From Zygnema circumcarinatum (lineage: Eukaryota > Streptophyta > Zygnematophyceae > Zygnematales > Zygnemataceae), in NCBI GenBank assembly GCA_037447605.1, contig CM074805.1, positions 4,242,936-4,306,935 on the forward strand: DNA of 64,000 bases. Direction: 5' to 3'. Below, in pieces: positions 19,361 to 31,300 of the stretch; the first letter of the stretch is position 1; every line of letters begins with the position of its first letter. The notes under the pieces were generated by a model. It was not told the DNA's origin. It was given only the letters and a program-made list of their open reading frames with translations, and did not search any database. Made by a program: the position numbers and the translations under genes.

Positions 19361-22300
19361 ATGGTGGGAAGGACTGTGACCGGCGGGGTGTGGCTAGTCC
19401 TCTGCATGGTGTTGCAAACCGGTGTGCTAGGTGAGGACGGTGGTGAGGGAGGTGTGAGGAGGCGTTGGGATACTGAAGGGAGGGTTATTTTTGGGTGCAT
19501 GAGCATGTTAATCTTGGAGATTTTAAAAAAATGAACGAATTGCAGTGTGAACATTAAAATTGAAAAGCTTAGGTTTTGACCAAAAGTGCTGGTTTTGTCT
19601 GCACATTACTACACTTTTGAATAAGAAAATCTACCAATGGACGAGCGATGGAACTGGAGGACTTGCGACCACATGGAAGGATGTAGGGATCGAGGTTGTG
19701 TCACCACTCGGTTATCCTGAGTTTCATGCCCATAAAGATGGTTATCCAAACCATCACCTAGCATTCATAGCTACAAAAAGCTACATGGGTATTGGTCGAT
19801 GACATTTGCTGATCACCTACATTAGTTGATGCAAACTCTTACCGGCGGCTCTGCAGGATACGATGACCCATACATTCGCGACGCTGTGGAGGCCCCGCAA
19901 GTGAGCGCATACGACTACATTGTCGTGGGGGGAGGCGCCGCCGGCTGCCCTCTGGCGGCCACCCTGTCGGAGCAGTACTCCGTGCTCGTGCTGGAGCGAG
20001 GGGGCGTTCCGTACGACCAGGTACTGTAGCCGGGCTTGTCTTGTCTCCCTGCTCTTGCTATTCTGAGAGCCAAGTCAATAAGGGAGATCTGCTGAGGCAG
20101 CAAGTAAATTACGATTTTGCTGGGCCAGAGATCTGGGGATTGATAAAAGCCACTTTTTTCAATTTTGTAATTTCAGTTTGATTGTAGGCCTTAATCTCTT
20201 GATACAAGAGGACTAGCAGTTTTGAAGTGGGTTGTAGTAGAGTATAGATAACACTTTTCGTTTGCACAAAGTTAACAGTCTGCATCTATTAAAACGTTAG
20301 TTTCACCTACCTTCACCCGAAGACGCCACTTCACCAGCTCCTCGCCCGTGCGTCGTTTGCAGCCATCTGTGTATCGCTTAGAAGGATTCCCCTGGGTGTT
20401 AACCACGCCAGCTGCACAGTCATTCCGTTCCGTCGAAGGCGTTTCTAACCGGCGCGGACATGTTTTGGGAGGTGGATCTTCAGTGAACGCTGGCTTCTAT
20501 AGGTAAGAAGCCGTGCACCCGCACATGACTGAATTTCCGACATGTCTCCCAACTAGCCCTTCTATGACACGGTTTCATCTACACATCATGATTTCAGACT
20601 ATTTCTGAAGAACTAGCTTGTCCTGTCAATGGTTGCAGCCGTGCAGACACAGGTTTTCTTCAACAAACAGGTTGGGACTTGGACGCAGTGAACTCGGCAT
20701 ATGAATGGGTGGAATCCCAAATAGTCTTCGATCCACCCGTGGGACGATGGCAAACAGCACTGGCACAAGGCCTGCTGGAAGCTGGGGTCGCTCCTTGGAA
20801 TAACCGAAGCTTGGAGCACCTTATAGGGTCGAAAGTACGTGTGGCTATGGGATTGTAGACCTACAATGAGAAGTTTTACGACGCGACCTCCTCAAGAAGA
20901 GTAGTCATTTTAATTATTTATGAGTAGATTAACTGAAAGCTGTTGAGTACAAAGAAATTGTGGTGATATGGACTTGGCGAAAGGTGGTTCTTGACTGACA
21001 ATATATCAGTGGCTCGGCTCGCAACTTGCAGATTGGAAACACGATATTTGATTCCAATGGAACACGACATAGTTCTGCTGATCTTTTACGTTCAGGGAGC
21101 TCTGTAAACCTCGACGTTTACGTCTTTGCCGTCGTTCAGCGAATTCTGTTTGACACACTCGAAGGTAAAGCAAAATTGTTTTCGCTGAGTACTTACTTCA
21201 ATTAACACCGATAAATAAAAACTCGGAGCTACAATCTACCTTCCCCTTTCGCTCATACTAAATTATAACGCTTTACCCTCTTGAATCAGATGGCCAGCCC
21301 AATGCCATTGGAGTGATATTCACAGACAAAAACGGGACGACAAAAGTGGCCGTGTTGAAGAGTGGAGGAGAAGTCCTTCTCGCTGCGGGAGCTCTCGGCT
21401 CGCCACAGCTGCTCATGCTCAGTGGAATAGGGCCAATTGATGAGTTGGCAAAGCACAACATTCCCCTTGTTCTTGAGAAGCCGATGATCGGGCAGAGCAT
21501 CACTGATGTTCCGATCAATGGCTTCGTTGTGAGTTCGCCATCAGCCGTGGAGCTCTCTTCACTTACCGTGAGTGGCCTACCCTGTAAATGATGCTGAGAT
21601 TCCATTGGACTAGTGTTTTCTTGCTAAAGAACTGACGACTAGTTGCAACTTCACCTAAAGTTTGGCAATGTAACTTCACTGCATAAATAAAAATTACCTC
21701 TTTGTTACCCTACCCGTCTGGATCGCTTACGATAGCAAGTTGGGTGTACCTCCATTGGAGACTAACCGAGACAAAATCCAATGAAGTGCAGGTGGTCGGT
21801 ATTTCTGAGTATGGCAACATTATTGAAGGAGCGAGCGGAGGAAATTCATCAACTGTTTGGGAACAAGCGGGACTTGATGTCACTAATCCACCTGCATTGA
21901 GATCAGATTCGCGCGCCTCAATGTTGGCAACCATCCTACCAGTCCTCCCTCCCAGCTGGATTAACTTGATGAACCAAGGAGCTTTCATCCTCAGCAAGGT
22001 CAGTCTACGTCAGAAGGATACTTCAGTGTATCTGAATCGACCTTTCTAGAACGGTTTTGTTATTCTTTCGCTCTGATTCTGTTGCAGCTGTGTTGAGTCA
22101 TGTCTGCAGGAGTGTTCCTCAGATTTGGATGAACTTATCTGACTCCTCTGAGCATGTACTTCGTCCATTTCTTTGGGCCTTTTTTCGGTTGTATTTTCTG
22201 AAGGTATTTCGCCCGACTTCCCGTGGGACGTTGACGCTGAATAACACGGACATAACACAAAACCCTATTGTTCGGTACAACTATTATAGCACTCAAGAAG

Positions 22301-23146
22301 ACATAGATGTCTGTGTCAACGGCTCTCGCATACTCAACAAGCTGGTCAACTCCACAGCATTTTCCGATTTCCGATACACCTCCGTTCCAGCACCTCTTCG
22401 GTGAGGTCAAAATGTGTTACCTTGGGAACTAAAGTAGTGGATCAACAATTTGATCATTTTCCTCGTTTTTTTGACTGGGCTTGAATTCAATTGAGACTTT
22501 CGAGCGGTTACCTGAAGTGCTTCTCCAACATTTCTTCCCCTCGGGCATTTGCAGAGTTATTTTTCCACAGCTCGCCGCCGTCCAGGATGGGCAGTTCGTT
22601 GGAACATATCCTCTCCTCCCAGATCCTGAAAACTATACCGCGGCCGCACAATGGTGCAAGGTGAGGTACATAGCAAGCATTCACTTATCCAACACAGGAA
22701 CCATACCCTTGTGTACACTTGAGCACGGCCAATCAACACTATGTGCAATCAGATCCTAATGAATGCAACTGCCATGCAAGCCAGGACACCGTGGGAGTGA
22801 TTTGGCACTTCCATGGCGGGTGCCAACGAGGGGACTGCGTGGACGAGGAGTACCGCCTCGTGGGCGCGCAGTCCCTCCGCGTCATCGACGGCTCCACGTG
22901 GCTCACCTCTCCAGGCACCAATCCGCAGGCGACAGTCATGATGCTCGGACGGTACGCGCCCGCCTCGACCTCCCCCTGCACTGGAAGCTTTCTCCTGCTC
23001 CATCTCCCTCTCCCTCTCCCGCTCCTGCTCCTGCTGCTGGGGGGGCAGAGGGCCTCCAGGGCCAGCGTTGACACGCCGTCCCGGCGTGGTGCGGGAGCAG
23101 GTACCAGGGCCAGAGGATCCTCGCAGGGCGGCAGGCACCGAGCTGA
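19361..23146 (+). CDS. HOTHEAD/mandelonitrile-lyase-like GMC oxidoreductase 2 (tandem paralogue)
   Basis: Same family and intron positions as the gene at 14146-18119. Exons: 19361-19430, 19857-20020, 20363-20502, 20639-20834, 21032-21164, 21290-21567, 21792-21998, 22204-22400, 22555-22660, 22785-22951 and 23101-23146, total 567 aa with all phases consistent. Exon 1 encodes a signal peptide ([20 protein letters not shown]). [39 protein letters not shown] and [15 protein letters not shown] are all present, so FAD binding and catalytic His/Asn look intact. Exon 2 is identical in nucleotides to that of GMC1 and exon 10 nearly so, while exons 4-9 are clearly diverged. Exon 8 uses a GAAG acceptor. 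The protein is probably secreted or in the ER; the substrate is unknown. Confidence 0.92.
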
Positions 23147-25397
23147 GGGCTCGTCCGCCGCGTGCATTCGCTGCTGAGAAGGAACAATGAGCGCTCAACA
23201 ACTGTCATATGCCACCATAAGTCGAGCTGGCTCGATTTTGGGGAAGTCAACAGAGAGGGCGTTAGGTTGGGACTGCGCTCGAGTTTTAGCTAAGATGTCG
23301 CTGAGAGAGGATGCGGGTGCGAAAAGATTGGCATCGCTTAGTCTTTAGGATCGTTTTGGAATCGTTCCAGATAATTGGACGATAACCTTTGTCAAATGAG
23401 GTTTTTCCGAAGATAGTCCCCTCTCCCTCTCCCGAAGTAGCCGTCTCAATCATTGAATCTTTTACCCTTGTCCAGCGACGTCATGTTTGACAAATTAAAA
23501 TATGAACGCATAGAAAACTTTTCGGAGGAAATAGCTTTCCCGTTCCTTCTCCTTCTCTTTCCTTTCCTGTCCCTTCCCATTCTTGCAACTGTTCTATGCA
23601 GTGGTGCCATGAAAAGGTGCCGACAATCGACCTAAAGTGGGGAACGATTTGGCATTGAGCTCATGATGGCTGATAGTCTAGAAGTAGCCAAAACAATACT
23701 ACGAGCACTCTCTGGGACAGATGACTCAGGCAAAACATGGCATCAAAAGTTGCTGTAAGTTCAAAAGGGCTCACAAAGCTAACAGACAATCAGAATATGA
23801 AAGGCAGAAACGAAAACGTATAACATTCCATACTTACCTAAAATCGTATTGTAAGACTGTTCCGCCAAAACTAGTGAGTGGATGACGAGGAGTAGATGAG
23901 CCAAAACTTTGTAGCATTGCGCAGTCAATCTCAGTTCAAGGGGGGGAGCGGAGTACCTCCAACGCCTTCTTCACTTAGCTCCAAACTCTCCTCGCTATTG
24001 ACTACATGACCCTCAGCAGTGCCCTTATTCGGCCTCTATCTCTCCCTTTGATGAAAACTTCTGTTGCACTCACTTCATTCTCCGCTGCTGAAGCTGTTTT
24101 CGCCACAGTTGGTTCGGACCATGGAGCGCTCTCCGGCTTTCACTTCCACTTTTCCTTGCCATCTTCGTCAGGCACAAGCTTTCCAATAGCATTACGCGGA
24201 GAGACTAACCGGCTATACGTCCATTCATTTTATCCTTGCACTCCGCCTCCCACTCTGTTCGAAGTGCAAAAAAAACACGCGTCTATTCTTGCTCTTTCCT
24301 TAGGCAGATTCCAGCAGAAATGTAAGTCTTCAAGTGCCAGCACTGCATTTTCAAACCCTGAAAAACGACAAGCCTACAAAAATTCGGTCAGCAAACTCAA
24401 CAACACGCGTGTAGCGCTTTGCTTCAAGCTGACATAGTCAGCCAGAAATACAAACCTGTACAAAAGAACACATACAGTACGTCCCAGTCATTTTTTGCGC
24501 TGCGCCTCCTACACGGCCAGCGCCTACGCTCATTCCCTCCACTCCTCCAAGGTCCCTCTTTGACTCCCTCCCTCGGCTTCCAAGCAAAAGCTTCCAGCAA
24601 CAGGAATGCCAAAATGCCAGGAATCGCCAACCGGGTTTCTGGTTAGAAACTAGGTCGCGTCAACCTTGGACTTGTCCTGACTCCCGAAAAAATAGATATC
24701 AAAACCAGTACACATTGCTGCGAAATACGTATTGAGATTGGACTTTGAAAGTATTGGTTCGACAAAATGTTGAACCGGCAGCTGTAGAAGTACCGTAGTT
24801 TATCGAGAAGTGGAGAAATTCAAGAGACGTTGAATCAAAAGTTGGGTACAAATCCCCTTCCAGCGCCCGCCCGGCCCCCCCTCCAGATGTTTATTTTCTG
24901 TTCGGGTACAAACGGCGTAGCCCGTTCAACGCATATTTTTGGACCGCCACGTGGTGCGTCCGGAGTGGCCGACGAGGTGCCACGTGGCTGTTGTAAGCGC
25001 TTCTCGGGCCGGCTGGTCACACACGGCATCCATCCCCCCATACATACATACATGCATCCATGCATGGACATATACATACTTACGCCCTCCATCCACCCGC
25101 GCGCGGTTGCTGCTCTGCTTGGAATGGCGAGGCTGCTTGCAAGGGAGCTCGGCTCGGGGCTGGCTATGGCGGGCGGTGCATGAACGTATGTATGGGTGAT
25201 GGAAGGCTGGCGCGCGACGCCTCCGGCGAGGGAGGGCTCCGCGGGTGGAGCTTGAGGGTGGGAGGGGGGAGAGAGAGGGAAAAGGGACGGGAGGAGATAG
25301 GGGAAGTGTCAACGGGAGGAGTGTTGGAGTTTCATAGAGTGAGGAGTGGGAGAGGAGGAGGAGCCGGTAGGGAAATAGGAGGGAGGTTTTCTGGAGA
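23147..25397. other. Intergenic region upstream of the USP9X-like gene
   Basis: No recognisable gene. An open frame at 24006-24437 has no recognised similarity. The 3' portion holds CATA/CATC-rich simple sequence (25040-25100), two G-box sites (24948-24953 and 24981-24986) and a G/A-rich run (25255-25390) directly before the start codon, probably promoter and 5' UTR. Confidence 0.6.
24946..24989. promoter_or_regulatory. Paired G-boxes upstream of the USP9X-like gene
   Basis: Two CACGTG cores (24948-24953 and 24981-24986), both inside GCCACGTGG, are 33 bp apart and about 410-450 bp before the ATG. Plant bZIP and bHLH factors bind this core; use here is inferred. Confidence 0.45.
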
Positions 25398-28300
25398 ATG
25401 GAGCAAGGTTGGGATGTAGAAACAATCAGACAGGAAGAGAACCAGGCTTGGGATTCACAGAGCAGTGACGAGGAATCGTCAGAGTACGACTCGCGAGCAG
25501 ACATGCCTATTCAGCCGCAGGATATCGAGCTGGAGGATGTGGATGAATTTACGCGGGAGGAGCTTGGTATTGTCATGGATGGATTGGCGAAGTGGCCGTG
25601 GACGGTGTATCCCAATCACTTGCAGCAGTGCCTTGTAGCAGCCGCGAAGATTGTTAAGGCTGGGCATGAGGAAAGCAGTCCGGACAAGCGGAGGCTGCAG
25701 ACTTTGTTTCGAGAAGCAGTGCCGAATGTGTTTGAGAAGTGCTTGGATGACAAGGCAATCTGGAAGTGGAACGAGGATATTCACGCGCACATTCTGGAAG
25801 CGCTGCTGCGGCTGATGGATGTGGTTGTTTTGAAGGCTCCTCAGCTGCTCGGGGAAAATTCGGAAGCTGAAGAAGTCGTCGTCATATTGTTAAAGGCCCT
25901 AGCTATGGGCTTTGATAAGAATTGCCAATACCATATCAAACATAAAGAGCAGAATTTGTTAGCTTCAGACTTGAAGTTTCCGCATGGTTTTGCCACACCC
26001 ATACCTGGATTGCCGGTGAAGCTGAAGAACGGAGAATGGTATTGTGTCGCAAGGAGGGCACAAGTCCGGCAAGTTGATGGCTGTGAATGTACGAGATGCA
26101 GGCCTCCGGATGTATACTGCTGGCTATCGTATTGCTTGAACTATTTTGGGCAGACGACTTATGGAAACGGCTATTCAGTCCTCCTCAGTGTTTTGGCCAA
26201 GCCAGAAAAATTGTCTCCCACTGTGATGGAAGCTGTTCTTCAACCAGTTGCCCGAGCTGCCGAGTTCTTAACAGACGACGCTGCCGCTCTTTTTATGGAG
26301 GTAGGTTTGGCAATGCTCTCTTTACCTATCACTGGAATTAATTGCTAAATTGTATACTAATGATGTCACCCTGAGCCTCTGATCAATGCTGCTTGTTTCC
26401 TTTTCGCTGATTGGAAGGACGGTCTCCATTTTTTGCTTTTAGCTACTTCAAGAGAAATTCGCTGCTGTTTTCCAGCTCAGCTTATGGTCATTGCCATAAG
26501 CCCTCCTTGATTTTGAGAATTAGTCGCTACACTTTTTGCATGTATTTCTCTCTCTATTATATTCCAATTTTATTCTGTTAGCTTAAAGTCATTTTTTCCC
26601 ACATGCAATTAGAGTAACCAGAAAGGCTGATTTTTCATACGCCATCAACCTCGGTTTCTGAGGAAATCCTTTTTTTTCTTTTTCCTTCAACGTGGATTAT
26701 TCGCTGCAGCCTTCCAGGAATGTTCTCCAGTTTGTCGCGGAAAATTTGGAACGGGATGTAGACACATTAAGCGATAAGACTAGAGATGGTACCTTTGGAG
26801 CTCTTTCCCTTATTTTGAAGCATCTTCAAGCCTTGATTGGTCGAAGCATCTCTGTTGAGGAGGCAGAGAGCATGGTCAGCGGAGTCCAACGGCGAATGGT
26901 CGAACGGATGCTGGGCTTTCCTTCTTTCAACAAACAATTGAGCGCAGTTCGCGAAATAAATAAATTACTCGAAAATTCTCGTGCAATAGCTTCCAGGTGG
27001 GCAGGGTGCTTCCAGGTTTGAGGCATAAGCTGGTACAGTCACTTCAAAATGATTGTGTTGCGTTAGTATGTGAACTTCACTCTACGTTCTAAGCGTAGGC
27101 AGTATGTAGTTTGTTTTTGGGTGATTGTGATTCCCAGCACTTCCGAATGAGCAAATCATGTCCGAACTCTCCCAATTGTGGCACGAAGGGGATAGCAGCA
27201 GCTCATCATTTGCTTCAAGTTGTCCGTTGCTCAGTGTTTGAATCGTTTCTTCTGTTGTGCAGAGATGATGGGAAATCTGTTGAAACGACGATAGAGTGGT
27301 TGGAAAAAAATGATATTCTACGACATGTTTTACGATCTCATTTGCATCACAAGCAGTATGTAGATCAGGTACTAGGCTAAAACTATGTGAATTTGGTGAT
27401 TCGCTCCCGTCAGACTTTGGCGATACTTGCGCTTGCAGCCAGTTGCCATATGCTATAGAATGTCAGTTTGGGTAGTGCTGTACCATGTACTTCCCGCCGG
27501 TTTTCTTTCCTTTCAGTCATCACAAAAGTCTTTGTTATATTGAGTTCCTTTTGGTTGTCTGATCTTCAGCCATTGGCATATTTGTGTCGGACGTCAGTGA
27601 TTCTAGAGATAAACGATGGCAAATACCTCAATATGGTGGTTCACAGGTGGAAAAGATAATGAAGTTCCTCCTAGTGGAGAGGCGTCTCTCCGAGGAACAC
27701 CTTGATGCTATTTGGGCTGCGACAGAGAAACCTGACCAGTTTGAAGCGGTAGGTGCTTTTGAGCTTGTCTTCATCCAACAACAACCATGGTGAGGTCATG
27801 GTGTATTCGCTGGTCTAGGTTATCGTTGCTACTGACATTTTGTGATATTAGTTACAAATGCTGTTTTGTTAACCTTTAATTGGTTATTCGGCGAGTGGGC
27901 TTTTTGCATTCATAATGCAGTGTACTTGATGTATTATTGTGGTTTTGTTGAGTGCCAGGTGAAGAATAACATATTCGACCTTTTGGCAGACTTAGCCTGG
28001 TCATTCTCGGACGAGCAGCTGGATAGTCTGTTTGGTCGCTTTGAACGAAGCCAGGTATGTGACTCTGAATCTGCTAGCAGATGCTTATACTTGTTTCAGG
28101 TAACTCTATTTACGGTTGGACTTCTTGTTGAAACTTTTGTTAGTTGATTTGGGCTATCTTTGACAGTGACATTCCTTTCCTTCTACGCACGATTCTCAAT
28201 GTAAGACGTCATTGCTGTGCAGGGTCGTACAACTGCTGATATCGTAAAGATCCTTCAGCTTGTGAAGAAACTCGCACGAAGCGACACAAAAGGAAACATG

Positions 28301-31300
28301 GCCGAAAGGTTGCCACCATTGGTTCACCTTTTTTGCAGCAAATGTACCAATTGGTGATATGCTGGTTTAGAGTTAGAATGCATTATATCTGTGAGAAGGA
28401 GATTTTGGTAGTGAATAGTACGAGTTGTGAGTTTTGCCCTCATGCACTGTCACATGCATGGATAAGTGTTGCACTTCCAGACCTTCTGATCTCTCCTGTA
28501 GAAGATTTATTACTAATTGAAGTGAAAGTCTACATCCTGCAGGCTTTTGGAGCTTTTGTGGAACATGCTTCATTCAGGAGAGGCGCCAACAGAGGTTCTA
28601 GAGTCTGGTGCTCTAACTGAGATTCTTGGGCATTATGATTCTGTGCAATGTGCTAGCAAAACAGTAAGTCCCAAACCATGGTCTTGAAGTCTTGTTCCTG
28701 GATCAAACTGTTGCCGGCTAACGCTGCCTTCCATAATCTGTACAAATATCTATCGCGGATGAGCGTGAATCCCTCTAGCTCTCTATAGATTTGTTTGGGA
28801 AGTCTTGTCTGAACCTCTGTGAAGCCGCCAACTGTCATGTATGAAGGTCGAGGTAGTTCGCCAGATGGGCGGATCTGTGAGAAAAAGTGTTTGCTTCCAT
28901 TTCCCGGGCCTTGCAGGGGAGTGGACAACTCTAGTCGCCATATCTGGTCTATTCCTTGGTTGATGCACTGAGTATTGGTCGAAACTACCCTCTGTATAAT
29001 GTCGTTAACTAGCCGTTGTGATACAACATGCAGGTGTACATACAAAGATGCCTTGACATGATTGAAGCCGGGAAACCTGTGATACCCTCACTTCGCCTGT
29101 TGAGAGAGATTGTGATGCTGGATCAAGAGGAGCCAATGTTCCAGGTGAGTTTTTTTGGGGCACAGACAAAATCTTTTAGGGCTAACATTCGGACGATTGC
29201 AAATGGACTTTTCACTTGCACATTTTGTATGGAAAAATAGCTTAAGGATGTTCTTCTGTTCTAGTTTGCCAGGGTCAAGGGTCGTACTGTGTGGATACAT
29301 AATAGGACTTCTCAAGTGTGTACGAGAATCTCAATTTCCAGTCAGGCCTTCGCAAGTATCTTCATATTTATCTTTTCTTTTATAGAAGGGGATTACCCAT
29401 TAAAACACGCATTTACTAGTGTTTGTTCTGCATGTGTTCTTGTTTATTTTGGACTGAGTGTCAGGCGTATTTTGAATTTTGGTGTGATCAACCTCAATTG
29501 AAACTATGTTCAATGCAGAATGATATTCCACGGCAGACACGGCTTCAACAACTAGACAATGAACATGGACTCGTTGCATTGGTATGTGACATATGTTCAG
29601 AAGTAATTGATGCTGTAGTTTTAGATAATAAGCCCGAATGAACAAGACGACTGCTGCACTCAAGCTGCCTGCAGAAAGGAGAGAATGTCTGTGAATAGCA
29701 CATGGATGCTTTTTTAGATTGCCAGATTGGCTACGTACCCAACTCAAACTGTCGTCACATTTTTTGAGTAACATGTTATGTCCTTCGGGAATGCAGGTTG
29801 TAAGATCATTGGATTTGTACTTGGATGTGGCAAAGAAGTGCCCAGAGGATATGCTGAGCGGCAAAGTGAAGGGCGTTTCACCGCTGATTGATGGTGTCTT
29901 CACTCATGAACAGCATGTGGGGGAGCGCTTGGACTTTCTTCTCTGGGTTTTCCAGGTCAGTAGTGAGCAGGACATGATTAGTGCGTGTTATTGCTATTTC
30001 TTTTGAGTTTTCATCATCTTACCAGTTTTGGCTTGAACTATGGCTGCTCACCACTGGATAATTTTGTTCAACTGGTGACATACCCTGCCTCTATGCCTGA
30101 CAACATTTTTAGTTTTGCATGAAGGCTCATGCAGTATGCTGTCATTCTAGGTACTGGGGAGTACTTGCTTGTGTTTCATGTAGTCCATGGTGTCCAGTGA
30201 AAGTCTGATTGCAGCATAGAGATTGAGCTGGTTGGCAGACCGGCGGCATCAAACTGGAATGGCCACTAGCGGACAAAATATGGGCCCGCTTGGTAGAGAA
30301 CCCGGTGGTGGCTGCAGACAGAGAGAGAGGCCTCCTCTGGTTTTGTGAGGCTCTGGGAAATAAGTGGCCATCCTTGACTACTGAGGCTCAGGCAGAGCTC
30401 CTTTCACAAAGGCTATGTACCATGGATCCGGCTTCACTAACGATCACGGCTTGGAGGTATTTCACTTGAATTCCATTTCCATAAGCCGGTTTGAATTTAG
30501 ACTGATTTCCACAAACTGTGAACATGTGGAGGTCAATGGTCTGAGTGGCAGTGGGTAAACAACAGAAGTGCGCATATATGGGACGGGTAATTGGACACAA
30601 GCATAAGCAAATATAATTATAGATGTATCCTTATGCAGGAACCATGAAGTCTACCCTGTTTGCATTGGGTTAACTTGTTTCCTTGGCATACGTGCTGGCA
30701 GATGCTTTCAGCGCCTATTTCTGTGGGTGAACTTAGACAGAAAGAAGTTAAAACATCCTCGGAATGACAACTCCACTGTCACGGTTGACCTTAATTTGGA
30801 AGGTCTCCATTACACGTGGAAAATAGCTCTGCATACTACGGTGGAGGACATTGTTGATGAATGCATCCATTTTCTTCGAGATGTTCATACTTGCCTTGCT
30901 GAAAACTTGGAGGTCAGTTTCATACCTTCCTAAAGCTGCGCTGCCCGCACATCTCGACTATAATGCCTTTACCAAACTTCTCCATTGTGTGGTAGCATGC
31001 TGTGGTATCCTACCAAGGTGGCGGTTGTGAATGAGTGTCGACTTTCTTTACCTCGACAGCAATACCAATTTCTTGAACTTCGAGCATGCGGGGTCCGAGA
31101 CTGACGTACACATTATGGATGGTTGGTTGATCAGGCAGATGTTGTACAGATAAGGCAGCAATTTGTCAATGAATGTCTACAGCATCTTTCTGTCGCTGTA
31201 GTGGCCAGTGGCATCTCAGTCGGTGGAGAAGTAGGAAGCTGTAGCAGGGGTAGTGAGGGAGATGGGGATGACAAGAGCAGTGTAAAGAACATGGAGATTG

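Noticed and set aside
22661-22951. Frameshift in GMC2 before exon 10
   Set aside because: An apparent frame break appears only if the acceptor at about 22752 is used. The acceptor ending at 22784 keeps phase and matches the family spacing, so the gene looks intact.
24006-24437. A 143-aa open frame as a possible gene
   Set aside because: No recognisable motif, no family resemblance, and no conserved neighbours; probably chance in an intergenic region.
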